This document shows, in pieces, positions 54,149 to 62,381 of a stretch of 64,000 bases of DNA; position 1 is the first letter of the stretch, and every line of letters starts with the position of its first letter. The stretch lies in NCBI GenBank assembly GCA_944320955.1, contig CALUJL010000008.1, forward strand, positions 1 to 64,000, read 5' to 3'. The notes under the pieces were generated by a model that was not told where the DNA came from, ran no database searches, and saw only the letters and a list, made by a program, of their open reading frames with translations. Position numbers and translations under genes: made by a program. This DNA comes from an uncultured Bacteroidaceae bacterium. Lineage in GTDB: Bacteria > Bacteroidota > Bacteroidia > Bacteroidales > Bacteroidaceae.

Positions 54149-54570
54149 TGGAAGCACGCATCGACAAGTGGCTTTGGGCAGTGCGCATCTTCAAGACGCG
54201 CACGATAGCTGCCGAGGCCTGCAAGAAAGGGCGCATACTGATGAACGGCGTCGCCGTAAAGCCCTCGCGCACGGTGAAAGAAGGCGATGTGGTACAGGTC
54301 CGCAAGTCGCCGGTTCTCTACTCTTTCCGCGTGCTTCAGCCCATAGAGAAGCGCGTCGGGGCCAAACTGGTGCCGACCGCCATGCAGAATGTGACGACCC
54401 CTGACCAGCTGGAACTGCTCGAAATGACGAGGCTCAACGGCTTTGTCGACCGTATGCGCGGCACAGGCCGCCCCACCAAGAAGGAGCGCCGCGAGCTGGA
54501 GCAGTTCATTGAGCCGGCCGGTGCGGGCGATTTCCCGTTCGACTTCGACGATTGGGACGACGAGCCCTGA
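54148..54570 (+). CDS. S4-domain RNA-binding protein (Hsp15/HslR-like)
   Basis: A 140-residue protein with an S4 RNA-binding domain in the first 65 residues (ARIDKWLWAVRIFKTRTIAAEAC, GRILMNGVAVKPSRTVKEGDVV), as in heat shock protein 15, which binds free 50S subunits carrying nascent chains. The tail is acidic (FPFDFDDWDDEP). Coupled to pth by a TGATG overlap, which fits a shared role in rescue of stalled ribosomes. GTG one codon earlier is possible but less likely. Confidence 0.9.
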   Translation: MEARIDKWLWAVRIFKTRTIAAEACKKGRILMNGVAVKPSRTVKEGDVVQVRKSPVLYSFRVLQPIEKRVGAKLVPTAMQNVTTPDQLELLEMTRLNGFVDRMRGTGRPTKKERRELEQFIEPAGAGDFPFDFDDWDDEP

Positions 54571-54580
54571 GCCTCCGGCC

Positions 54581-54646
54581 GGAAGCCCTGCGGGAACGGG
54601 CGGAAAGCCCTGCATGTTTTCCGGGAAAGTACTGCATGAAACAAGC
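54581..54646 (+). repeat. 22-bp intergenic tandem repeat, three units
   Basis: Units start at 54581 (GGAAG), 54603 (GAAAG) and 54625 (GAAAG), exactly 22 bp apart; cores read CCCTGCGGGAAC, CCCTGCATGTTTTC and TACTGCATGAAAC. The array lies between convergent genes just after the S4 gene and before a terminator, so it is not next to any promoter. Confidence 0.78.
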
Positions 54647-54690
54647 CGAAGGGCTGCATCTCCCGCTTGGCGGGTGCAGCCCTCCGGCCT
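54645..54690. terminator. Bidirectional terminator
   Basis: AGGGCTGCA (54650-54658) pairs with TGCAGCCCT (54675-54683), extended by an outer GCCG/CGGC, with an inner CCCGC/GCGGG hairpin in the loop. It lies between the convergent S4 and PhoH genes. Confidence 0.75.
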
Positions 54691-54758
54691 TTCGTGTACC
54701 GTCCTGTCGCGGCGGGGCGCCTGTTGCGGGGCGCTTTCCCGTGCGCCGCTTCCGGCCT

Positions 54759-56087
54759 TCAGAGCAGGTTGCTGGCCAGTTCGGCCAGTGCGCTGCGCTC
54801 TCCCCGCACGAGATTGATGTGGGCGAAGAGCGCTTGTCCCCGCATCCGGTTGATCATGTAGATGAGCCCGCTGGACTCCGCGTCGAGATACGGCTGGTCG
54901 ATCTGCTGCAAGTCGCCCGTGAAGACGATTTTCGTGCCCTCCCCGGCGCGGGTGACGATGGTCTTTATCTCGTGGGGCGTCAGGTTTTGCGCCTCGTCTA
55001 TGATGCAATACGTCTCGCTCAGGCTCCTTCCGCGTATGAAGGCCAGCGCTTCTATGACGAGCTGCCCGCTTTTCTGCAAATCCTCTATCTTTTTCAGTTC
55101 CGAGGAGTTGGCCGAAAACTGATGGCGTATGACGTTCAGGTTATCGAAGAGGGGCTGCATGTAAGGCGCCACCTTCTCTTGGGCGTTTCCGGGCAGGTAT
55201 CCGAGATCTTTGTTGCTCAGTGCGATGATGGGGCGCGCCAGAAGTATCTGTTTGTAGTCGCTCATTTGCGACAAGGCGGCGGCCAGGGCCAGCAGCGTCT
55301 TGCCCGTTCCGGCTTTTCCCGTAAGGCTTACGAGCTTGATGTCAGGGTCCGTCAGCACTTCGAGGGCAAAGGTCTGCTCCGTGTTGCGGGGCTCGATGCC
55401 GAAGCGCTTGGACTTCAGGATTCTTTTGACGGTCTTCTGGAAAGGATTGTAGCGGGCGAGCACCGAGTTGCGGTCGCTTTTCAGGATGAAGCACTCGTTG
55501 GGCACGATTTTCTCCTGCAGCCCGCCCAGTTCGCCTATGCCGACGCCCTCTCGTGCGGAGTAGATGCGGTCTATGAGCTCCGGGTCCACCGGCTCGAAGG
55601 TGCGGTTCGTGTTTTCAAACACCTGCTCCTGCGGCACCTTGTCCGTAGTGTAGTCTTCGGCGGGGATATGGATGGAGCGCGCCTTCATGCGCAGGTTCAT
55701 GTCTTTCGTCACGAGGATTGTCGGCCTTTCCTTGCATTCCTGTGCCAGCCAGTCTGCCAGTCCCAGGATTATGTGGTCCGGTTTTTTTTCGGGGAAAGCC
55801 TCGTTTACCCGCCGGGTCGTCAGAGTGGAGGGTTTTATGAAGAGCCGTCCCCGCCCGCCGCAGAGCGGAGCGCCGTCGGTGAAGAGGCTGTCGTCCGTAA
55901 TCTCGTCGAGATAGCGAATAAAAGCCCGCGCGTTATAATTTACCTGCTCGCTTCCTTTCTTAAAGCGGTCCAGTTCTTCCAAAACGGCTACCGAAAGATA
56001 GACATTGTTCTCCTGAAAATGCTCCAGGCAGGAGGCGTCGTGGAGAATGACGTTGGTGTCCAGCACAAAGTTTTTCTTCGTTCCCAT
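54759..56087 (-). CDS. PhoH2-type PIN-domain ATPase
   Basis: A 442-residue protein with an N-terminal PIN nuclease domain (residues 5-150; FVLDTNVILHD with Asp10, ILGLADWLAQE and LVTKDMNLRMKA supply further acidic residues) and a C-terminal PhoH ATPase domain (Walker A LTGKAGTGKT, residues 255-264; Walker B SETYCIIDEAQNLTP; TGDLQQID). PIN-PhoH fusions (PhoH2) act as ATP-dependent RNA helicase/ribonucleases. No antitoxin-like small gene is seen upstream, so it seems a stand-alone housekeeping form. Confidence 0.93.
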   Translation of the reverse strand: MGTKKNFVLDTNVILHDASCLEHFQENNVYLSVAVLEELDRFKKGSEQVNYNARAFIRYLDEITDDSLFTDGAPLCGGRGRLFIKPSTLTTRRVNEAFPEKKPDHIILGLADWLAQECKERPTILVTKDMNLRMKARSIHIPAEDYTTDKVPQEQVFENTNRTFEPVDPELIDRIYSAREGVGIGELGGLQEKIVPNECFILKSDRNSVLARYNPFQKTVKRILKSKRFGIEPRNTEQTFALEVLTDPDIKLVSLTGKAGTGKTLLALAAALSQMSDYKQILLARPIIALSNKDLGYLPGNAQEKVAPYMQPLFDNLNVIRHQFSANSSELKKIEDLQKSGQLVIEALAFIRGRSLSETYCIIDEAQNLTPHEIKTIVTRAGEGTKIVFTGDLQQIDQPYLDAESSGLIYMINRMRGQALFAHINLVRGERSALAELASNLL

Positions 56088-56179
56088 AAGAGATTTCAGT
56101 TTTTAATGTGGATATTTGCACGAAATATAGGAAATAATTGGGCTTCCGGCGAAAAACGGGCCGTTAATTTACACAAAAT

Positions 56180-57571
56180 ATGGACTATCAGACAACAATC
56201 GCATACCTTTTCGACCGTTTGCCCCTCTTTCAGCAGCAGGGGGCAGGCGCTTACAAGGAAGGGTTGCAGAACACTCTGGCACTGGACGGGCACTTCGGCC
56301 ATCCCCACCGCTCCTATCCTACGATTCATGTGGCGGGAACCAACGGAAAGGGCTCTTGCGCCCACACTCTGGCGGCTGTTTTGCAAAGCGCGGGCTACCG
56401 GGTGGGACTTTACACTTCGCCTCATCTGGCAGACTTCAGGGAACGCATCCGGATCAACGGCATCCCGATGGAAAAGGACTTCGTCACCGACTTCGTGGCG
56501 CAGGAGCGTTCGTTTTTCGAGCCGCTGAATGCGTCGTTTTTTGAGGTGACTACGGCCATGGCCTTTCTCTATTTTGCACGCGCGCAGGTGGATGTGGCCG
56601 TGGTCGAAGTCGGTCTGGGCGGAAGGCTCGACTGTACGAACATCATCCGCCCGCTCCTTTCCGTAATCACCAACATCAGTCTGGACCACACGCAGCTCCT
56701 CGGTTCCACTCTGCCTGCGATAGCGGCGGAGAAGGCGGGGATTATCAAGGAAGGCGTCCCCGTCGTCATTGGCGAGGCCGACGCTTCCACCCGTCCGGTC
56801 TTCCAGAAGAAGGCCGAGGCGGAGCACGCCCCGATCTTTTTTGCCGAGGATTCGCCCATGCTGCTCGACGTGCGGGAGGCTCCCGGCGGCGGTTATGACT
56901 ACAGGGCCGTCTCTCCTCTGGCTTTGGAGGGCGGCTATGCGCAGATCTACGACAATCCCTATCTGCCCCGGCAGGCGCCTTTCCCGCCGCAGACGCTCTG
57001 TTTCCACGGCGAGCTGGGCGGCTTCTGCCAGCCGCGCAATACGGAGACCGTGCTCCATGCCCTGAAGGTGCTCCGCGGCTGCGGCCTCGCCTTCGGGGAG
57101 CGGCACGTGCAGGAGGGATTTGCCCACGTGGTCGGCCTGACGCACCTGCATGGCCGCTGGGAGCGGCTTGCCCTGCCGGGGGCGCGCTGCCCGGTCTTTT
57201 GCGACACGGGGCACAATCCGGGCGGGATGGCCTACATCGTCCGCCAACTGGAGGGGCAGCGGTGCCGGCGGATGCACATCGTGATCGGCATGGTGGGCGA
57301 CAAGGATTTCCGCTCCGTGCTGGCCATGTTGCCCCGCGGGGCTGCTTACTATTTCACGCAGGCTTCCGTGCGGCGGGCCATTCCCGCGGCCGACTTCCGC
57401 GCCGCGGCGGAGGAGGCCGGGCTGCGGGGCGAGGCTTATCCCTCGGTGGAGCAGGCCGTGAGGGAGGCGTTGCGCCGCGCGGGGGCGGACGACTTTGTCT
57501 TCGTGGGTGGAAGTTCCTTCGTCGTGGCCGACTTGTGGGCCTCCCCGCTCTGCGATGCCCTGCGCGAATAG
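56180..57571 (+). CDS. folC: Bifunctional folylpolyglutamate/dihydrofolate synthase
   Basis: A 463-residue Mur-ligase-fold enzyme that adds glutamate to dihydropteroate and to folates. The ATP-binding P-loop GTNGKGS is at residues 53-59; YTSPHLADFRERIRING, EVGLGGRLDCTN, ISLDHTQLLG and EKAGIIKEGVPVV are the FolC signatures, and FCDTGHNPGGM marks the C-terminal domain. Slightly longer than E. coli FolC (422). A perfect terminator follows. Confidence 0.96.
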   Translation: MDYQTTIAYLFDRLPLFQQQGAGAYKEGLQNTLALDGHFGHPHRSYPTIHVAGTNGKGSCAHTLAAVLQSAGYRVGLYTSPHLADFRERIRINGIPMEKDFVTDFVAQERSFFEPLNASFFEVTTAMAFLYFARAQVDVAVVEVGLGGRLDCTNIIRPLLSVITNISLDHTQLLGSTLPAIAAEKAGIIKEGVPVVIGEADASTRPVFQKKAEAEHAPIFFAEDSPMLLDVREAPGGGYDYRAVSPLALEGGYAQIYDNPYLPRQAPFPPQTLCFHGELGGFCQPRNTETVLHALKVLRGCGLAFGERHVQEGFAHVVGLTHLHGRWERLALPGARCPVFCDTGHNPGGMAYIVRQLEGQRCRRMHIVIGMVGDKDFRSVLAMLPRGAAYYFTQASVRRAIPAADFRAAAEEAGLRGEAYPSVEQAVREALRRAGADDFVFVGGSSFVVADLWASPLCDALRE

Positions 57572-57593
57572 CCGCAAGCGGCAGCGGAAAGCA

Positions 57594-57637
57594 AAAAAAG
57601 CGCCTGCACTTTCGTCGGAAAGTGCAGGCGCTTTTTT
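57594..57637. terminator. Bidirectional terminator after folC
   Basis: A perfect 20-bp stem (57594-57613 with 57618-57637) with loop GTCG; the arms carry A and T runs at their ends, so it works on both strands for folC and ridA. The left arm (AAAAAAGCGCCTGCACTTTC) looks like one 22-bp repeat unit. Confidence 0.92.
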
Positions 57638-57656
57638 GTCTCCTTGCAGGGGCGTG

Positions 57657-58034
57657 TTATTTCTTCACTGCAATGGTCTCTACCTCCACGAGGGCTCCTT
57701 TCGGGATTTCCCTTACGGCCACGGCCGAACGGGCAGGGTAGGAGGCCTGGAAGAACTCGGCGTAGACGGCATTCATGGGCGCGAAGAGCGACATGTCGGC
57801 CAGGAAGACGGTGGTCTTCACTACGTCGTCGAGCGAGAGGCCTGCGGCTTCGAGGATGTTCTTCACGTTGGTGAGCGACTGGCGCGTCTGGGCTTCGATG
57901 CCTTCGGGCATGGTGCCGGTGGCGGGGTCGAGGGGGATTTGTCCGGAGGTGAATACCAGGTTGCCGACTTCTACGGCCTGGCTGTAGGGCCCTATGGCGC
58001 CCGGAGCTTTTTCTGTGGCAATGGGTGTCTTCAT
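57657..58034 (-). CDS. ridA: RidA family enamine/imine deaminase
   Basis: A 125-residue protein of the YjgF/YER057c/UK114 family, which hydrolyses reactive 2-aminoacrylate made by PLP enzymes. [25 protein letters not shown] at residues 12-36 and the conserved Arg in YPARSAVAV near residue 105 are present. It forms trimers in the cytoplasm. It is the most downstream gene of a minus-strand group, separated by 64 bases from the DUF1634 gene. Confidence 0.95.
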   Translation of the reverse strand: MKTPIATEKAPGAIGPYSQAVEVGNLVFTSGQIPLDPATGTMPEGIEAQTRQSLTNVKNILEAAGLSLDDVVKTTVFLADMSLFAPMNAVYAEFFQASYPARSAVAVREIPKGALVEVETIAVKK

Positions 58035-58098
58035 GTTGCTGCGTTTTTTTGAGGTTGTGACTTATCTGTTTTGCCTCGCGGGGAGGCGTTTTTCCGGT

Positions 58099-58506
58099 TT
58101 AGCCCAGGCTGCCTTCCAGCATGTTGCCGAGGATGACGCCTAGGACGATGGCGGTGATGGCCACGTAGAGCCAGTCGCGCTCCCGCAGGAAGAGCACCAG
58201 CGAGAGGGCGACGCGCACGACGGGCGTAAAGATGAGGAGCACCACGCCGAGCTGCATCCACTCTTTGGCCTGGAGGTGCGTCACGCCGTGCCAGATGCCC
58301 CGGGCCGTGGTGAAGGAAGCGCTCTCGCTGTGGAACTCCCGGTAGTCGGGTATCGGTTCGAAGCCGTGGGCGGCGAGGTAGTAGATGCCTCCGGCAATGG
58401 CCACGATGCAGGCCGTGACCACCCCGATGCGCAGGGCGTGGCCTATGAGGTCCTGCATCTTGTGGGAGCGGGAGGCAGGGGAGTCAGAATTTTCCGGTGA
58501 AACCAT
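58099..58506 (-). CDS. DUF1634 membrane protein
   Basis: A 135-residue protein with three hydrophobic segments (about residues 27-45, 84-106 and 114-132) and the DUF1634 layout. Such proteins are typically encoded beside TauE/SafE exporters, as here, and probably form part of the same transporter. Its start overlaps the 3' end of the exporter gene by 23 bases. MVSPENSDS is used as start; an internal Met at residue 17 (MQDLIGH) is an alternative. Confidence 0.87.
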   Translation of the reverse strand: MVSPENSDSPASRSHKMQDLIGHALRIGVVTACIVAIAGGIYYLAAHGFEPIPDYREFHSESASFTTARGIWHGVTHLQAKEWMQLGVVLLIFTPVVRVALSLVLFLRERDWLYVAITAIVLGVILGNMLEGSLG

Positions 58507-59323
58507 TGTATATCATGTTTATGGCAACCAACAAAATGGCGATGGCGAAAATGCGGCGCAGTACGGTGACGTCCATCCGCTTGAGCAGGCGCGCTCCCGT
58601 CAGGGCTCCCATCAAGACGCCGACCATTACGGGGAAAGCGATGCCCGGGTCTATGTATCCGCGCTGCAGGTAGATGACCGCGCTGGCCGCGGCCGTAACG
58701 CCGATCATGAAATTGCTCGTCGTGGTGCTCACCTTGAAGGGCACTTTCATCACCGTGTCCATGGCCAGCACCTTGAGCACGCCGCTGCCGATGCCCAGAA
58801 GCCCGGAGAGTACGCCCGCCACGGTCATGATGGAGAACCCGCCGGCCACGTGGGTCAGCTCGTACCGCTGCAGCCCTCCCGAGCGGGTGGGGAAGGTGCT
58901 GTGCAGCTTCAGGAGGCCCGCCAGGCGGCTGCCCTGCACGCCCTGGTGGTCCGTGCCGCGCCGCTGGGTCATGACGGCAGTGAAGATGAGTACCAGGCCA
59001 TAGATGATGGCTATGGTGTTCGTGGGCATCCACAGCGCGATGATGGCCCCCACGACGGCCCCTATGGTGGTGGCGATTTCGAGGAACATGCCCAGCCGCA
59101 CGTTGGTGATGCCTTCCCTGACGTAGGCGCTGGCCGAGCCGGAGGAAGTGGCTATGGAGGCCACGAGCGCCGCGCCGATGGCGTAGCGGAAGTCTACGCC
59201 GAAGGCCAGCGTCAGCAGCGGGATGACGACTACGCCGCCGCCCAGTCCCGTGAGCGAGCCCAGCAGTCCGGCGGCATAGGCGCCGAGCAGCAGGATGAGA
59301 GTAAAGGCTAAAATGCTGATCAT
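58484..59323 (-). CDS. TauE/SafE family (TSUP) anion exporter
   Basis: A 279-residue membrane protein with eight or so hydrophobic segments and the repeated TSUP motif: GLLGSLTGLGGGVVVIPLL near the N-terminus and GVLSGLLGIGSGVLKVLAM in the second half. Members export sulfite, sulfoacetate or other small organic anions. The ATG at 59323 is preferred: a full promoter ends at 59333, so the transcript is nearly leaderless. It is coupled to the DUF1634 gene. Confidence 0.92.
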   Translation of the reverse strand: MISILAFTLILLLGAYAAGLLGSLTGLGGGVVVIPLLTLAFGVDFRYAIGAALVASIATSSGSASAYVREGITNVRLGMFLEIATTIGAVVGAIIALWMPTNTIAIIYGLVLIFTAVMTQRRGTDHQGVQGSRLAGLLKLHSTFPTRSGGLQRYELTHVAGGFSIMTVAGVLSGLLGIGSGVLKVLAMDTVMKVPFKVSTTTSNFMIGVTAAASAVIYLQRGYIDPGIAFPVMVGVLMGALTGARLLKRMDVTVLRRIFAIAILLVAINMIYNGFTGKF

Positions 59324-59332
59324 ACTGGGGTG

Positions 59333-59363
59333 CAAAGGTACGCAATCTGCCGCGTCCCGCCAA
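59333..59363 (-). promoter_or_regulatory. Promoter of the TSUP/DUF1634 genes
   Basis: On the minus strand TTG (59361-59363) and TACCTTTG (59333-59340) with a 20-bp spacer, a full consensus match. Transcription would start near 59327, four bases before the ATG. Confidence 0.75.
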
Positions 59364-59384
59364 CGCCCGGGGCGGTAAAAAGCG

Positions 59385-59420
59385 AAGCGGCGGCGCCCGC
59401 TGCAGGGGACGCCGCCGCTT
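59385..59420 (-). terminator. Terminator of the GLUG/small-protein transcript
   Basis: AAGCGGCGGCG (59385-59395) and its perfect 11-bp complement (59410-59420) enclose 14 bases; on the minus strand the stem is followed by CGCTTTTTACC. It lies downstream of the small-protein gene, beyond the repeat array. Confidence 0.75.
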
Positions 59421-59426
59421 GGGACG

Positions 59427-59514
59427 GATTCATGCGGCGCTTTTCGGGAAAAGCCCTGCCGCTTCCGGGGAAAAGTGGCGGCACTTTTTCGAGGAAGCGC
59501 CGCGGCTTTTTCTT
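59427..59514 (+). repeat. 22-bp intergenic tandem repeat, four units
   Basis: Units start at 59427, 59449, 59471 and 59493, exactly 22 bp apart; the best is 59471 (AAAAG TG GCGG CA CTTTT TCGA). The last unit runs into the stop codon (59513-59515) of the minus-strand small protein, and the array precedes its terminator, so it is transcribed as a 3' untranslated region. Confidence 0.85.
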
Positions 59515-59698
59515 ACTTGCCGAACACGTTTTCCACGAATCCGGATACTCCGGGCGAGCTCTGCCCCCGGCCCGAGGGGCCGCCGAAGCCGGGGTTGCCC
59601 ATGCTTCCGCCGCTGGGGCCGCTGGCGGCTATCACGCCTTCGGCCTCCACGTGGAAGACCTCGATGCGCGGGGCTGCATACTGTTTCTTCTTTTCCAT
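59513..59698 (-). CDS. Small Gly-rich protein, 61 aa
   Basis: A 61-residue protein beginning MEKKKQYAAPRIEVFHVEAEGVIAAS and continuing as a Gly/Ser/Pro-rich tail. The start M-K-K-x-Y-x-x-P-x-I-E-V followed by a short hydrophobic/Ala stretch recurs in small Bacteroidales proteins encoded beside surface-protein genes; their function is unknown. It starts 20 bases after the GLUG-repeat gene and is probably cotranscribed with it. No signal peptide. Confidence 0.7.
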   Translation of the reverse strand: MEKKKQYAAPRIEVFHVEAEGVIAASGPSGGSMGNPGFGGPSGRGQSSPGVSGFVENVFGK

Positions 59699-59718
59699 GT
59701 GCGTATATGAGAGTTTGT

Positions 59719-61898
59719 TTAGGGTTGGGTTACGATTACTTTAGCCCCGTTCACGAGGTAGCAGCCTGCGGCGGGGAGGCCGATGCGCCGCGTGCCGTCG
59801 ACCGTGCCGCTCCACAGGGTGTAGCCCTGCAGGCTCGTCACGCTCACGGCCGTGGGGCGGGAGGCGCGGATGGTGAGGCATCCGGTCCCGGGGGTGAGGC
59901 TCAGCGAGCCGCCGGCCTTCAGGTTGTGGAGGCCGGTGGTGCCGTCCGTGCCGCTGCCTATGCCCAGTGTGCGCGGGGCGTTGAGCACCCCGGGGGCGGC
60001 GGCCAGGCAGGCGCGGAAGGGAGCCACTGTGCCGCCTTGGGAGAAGTTGCGGCCTTCGCCGTCGAGGGTGTAGAAGGTGGCGGAGGAGGGCGCCTGTCCG
60101 TCGTAGCTGCCGAGGAAGGCGTATTCCGTGCCGCTCACGGGGTTGGGCGTGGCGGTCACGGTGGTATTTTCACCTTCGATGGTGATTTTCTTCCCGTCCA
60201 GCCCGTATCCCGGCCAAGTGGCCTCGCCGGGGAGGGCTATGATGTAGGGTTTCCCGGCGCGCAGCAGGGGGCGGGAGGTGGAGGCATCGGGCTGTTCGTA
60301 GTCGAAGCCCAGCGTCGCGCCCGCGCTCTGCCCGCTGAATGTCTTGAGCCAGTAGCGGGCCGAGTTGTCGGCGTCGGAGGTGAAGTAGGCTTGCTCTTCG
60401 CCATCGGCCAGAAGCGCCCCGTCGAAGGGCACGACGATGGTCTCCCATCCTTTCTCGCCGTCGGCATAGCGGGTGGGAGTACGGCTGTACGTGGCCCGGA
60501 CCGCCGTAAAGTCGCGAGGCGTGAAGAAGGGCTCGCCGTCGGTCAGCACGAGATTCTGGCAGACGTAGGCAGCGCTCTCCTCGCCGCTGCCTACCACTAC
60601 GTTGTCTACCCCGCTCAGCTCTTCGTCGGCGGTGAAGGCGAGGGCGTTGCCCTCCAGCTGCAGTCTTTCCTTATTTATATAGGCCTCCGTGGCGGTGGCG
60701 CTGCCGTGGTAGACGGTTACGAGGAACACTTGGTTCTCCTCGTTGCGCAGCGTGGGGAGCGCGTCTTTGCTGTCTTCGCTCAAATCCTGCCCCCAGGCTT
60801 CGCCCAGCAGGTAGGCCACTGCGCCGGAGGCGAACTCCTCGGCGGTTTTGGAGGTGGCCTCGGCAGTTGTGGGGAAAGTGCCGTCACCGATTATGGGCAG
60901 GGATTCTTGCGAGAGGTAGTAGCTGTTGTAGACTTTTGCGGTGCCTTCGTTGCTCCCGTAGAGGAGGCCCAAGGTTTGTTTCGTGGAGGTTTCTCCCACG
61001 ATTGCCCCGTGTTGTAACAGTTGCGGAGCGTGGAGGATCCCCTTTGTGGGTTCTCTCCGATGATTCCGCCTGCACATCCCCATGCGTTCAGGCCGTCGTC
61101 GGCAAGGATGAGGGAAGCGCTGTTCGCGCAGTTCTCTATGGTGACGGAAGAACTGTTGCCTATCAGTCCGCAAATGCCGCCGATGGTGACATTGTCGGTG
61201 GTGGCGTTTGTGATGCTTCCCGCGTTATGGCTGTTCTTGATGAGGCAGGTGTATCCGATCGTCCCGCATATCCCGCCTGTCTCTCCGCCGCCGTCTTTTA
61301 CGACGAGGTAGGCTTCGCTGCGGCAGTTCTCGACGCATCCGTAGTTCAAACTGCCGCATATCCCGCCCATAGAGCCATTGCTGGTTGAGGACCGTGCCAT
61401 ATAGGCGTTGCGGACAGTCAGGTTGCGCAGGGTTTCGCCGTTGGTGTAGCTGTAGTTGGTTGAGCCTACTGTCCCGAAGAGTCCTATGTATTTTGTTTCT
61501 CCTTCGGGGATATATATGCCGCTGATGCTGTGTCCTTGCCCGTCGAAGAAGCCGGAATATTTGGTCTTGGTAGCATTAAAGCTGTTCCCCATGATGGGCT
61601 CCCACGCTTCAGGCTCTGCGCCGTCGGGGCCGGAGTAGGTGCCGTCTTCATTAAAGGTGAAGCCCGGGTTGAGGTCGATGTCGGCCGTCAGCGAGGCCGA
61701 TGCGGCGGAGTTGGGGTAAGTGCCGTCGGTGGCTTTTGTGTTTACGAAGTCGGCAAACCAGCGGAGCTCGGTCGCCGAGCCGATGAGGTAGGGGTTCTCG
61801 GCAGTTCCCTCTCCGGAGGGTTGCGCGGTGTCTTGCGCCTTCAGCCCCGGCACGAAGGCCATGAGGGCGAAAGCGGTGGTGAATAAAGTTTGTTTCAT
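59719..61898 (-). pseudogene. GLUG-repeat surface protein gene with one-base frameshift
   Basis: Two overlapping frames together encode one exported protein of about 725 residues. The 5' frame starts at 61898 (MKQTLFTTAF, signal peptide) and holds three to four GLUG-type repeats (GGICGSLNYG, GGICGTIGYT, GGICGLIGNS, GGIIGENPQR). After NCYNTG the frame is lost; adding one G to the G4 run (plus-strand C4 at 61005-61008) restores AIVGETSTKQTLGLLYGSNEG, and this frame continues to 59719. The C-terminal part is beta-rich with a sorting-like tail (VTSLQGYTLWSG, CYLVNGAKVIV). Possible causes are a real mutation, slippage-based variation or a sequencing error. Confidence 0.82.
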
Positions 61899-61937
61899 AT
61901 CGGTAAAAATTTGAAGGGTGTGCGGCATTGCTGTCCC

Positions 61938-62053
61938 GGCCGCAACGTTCCGGGCCGGTCAGACAAGGCGGGAGCGGCGTCTGCACTGCGCTCGTGGCGC
62001 AATGGGGGCGTCGCTCCCGGCAAAAGATGAGGCTCCCGTGCGGAACGTTGGCC
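61938..62053 (-). promoter_or_regulatory. Folded leader of the GLUG gene
   Basis: The 5' leader contains nested inverted repeats. The outer stem pairs GGCC and AACGTTCCG (61938-61952, two-base bulge) with CGGAACGTT and GGCC (62041-62053). An inner stem pairs CGGGAGCGGCG (61969-61979) with CGTCGCTCCCG (62009-62019, one mismatch), and TGCGC (61987-61991) pairs with GCGCA (61997-62001). It could be a regulatory RNA structure. I match it to no known riboswitch. Confidence 0.5.
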
Positions 62054-62089
62054 TGCGCGGGGGAAAAGGAGTGTTAAAGTTTTACAATC

Positions 62090-62099
62090 GGGGGGGGGG
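62090..62099. repeat. Ten-base G tract
   Basis: Ten consecutive G on the plus strand (C on the transcript) lie in the leader between the predicted promoter (62199-62206) and the GLUG start (61898). Long homopolymers in leaders can vary in length. No reading frame crosses it convincingly. Confidence 0.85.
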
Positions 62100-62198
62100 T
62101 AAATGAACCGTTTGCCCTTGTGCCTTGCGGGTGGAGGGCGGCGGGAGAAATGGTTGAGAGGGTGGCTTTTCGGTTCATTTGCTTGAAGATTTCGGGGG

Positions 62199-62206
62199 CA
62201 AAGATA
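62199..62206 (-). promoter_or_regulatory. Predicted -7 element for the GLUG gene
   Basis: CAAAGATA on the plus strand reads TATCTTTG on the minus strand, a match to TAnnTTTG. The leader would be about 295 bases. No TTG at -33; the repeat array begins at 62219, immediately upstream. Confidence 0.48.
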
Positions 62207-62218
62207 GCGATTTTCCTG

Positions 62219-62328
62219 AAGACCGCCGCATCGGGGCGGAAAAAGCGGCAGGCATGGCAGAAAAAAGCCCTGCCGCTTCCGGGGAAAAGTGGCAGGGCTT
62301 TTGGAGAAAAGTGCAGGCGCGGTGTGCA
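62219..62328 (+). repeat. 22-bp intergenic tandem repeat, five units
   Basis: Units start at 62219 (degenerate), 62241, 62263, 62285 and 62307, exactly 22 bp apart; the best is 62285 (AAAAG TG GCAG GG CTTTT GGAG). The array lies between the Sel1-repeat gene and the GLUG leader. The whole gap 61899-62381 otherwise holds only the leader structure, the G tract and the -7 element. Confidence 0.87.
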
Positions 62329-62381
62329 GACGGCCTTTGGGGGCTCTGGCGGGCGCGGTGGGCGGCCTGCGGCCGGGCGGC

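Noticed and set aside
54759..56087. PhoH2 as part of a toxin-antitoxin pair
   Set aside because: No small antitoxin-like gene precedes it; the upstream neighbour is divergent folC.
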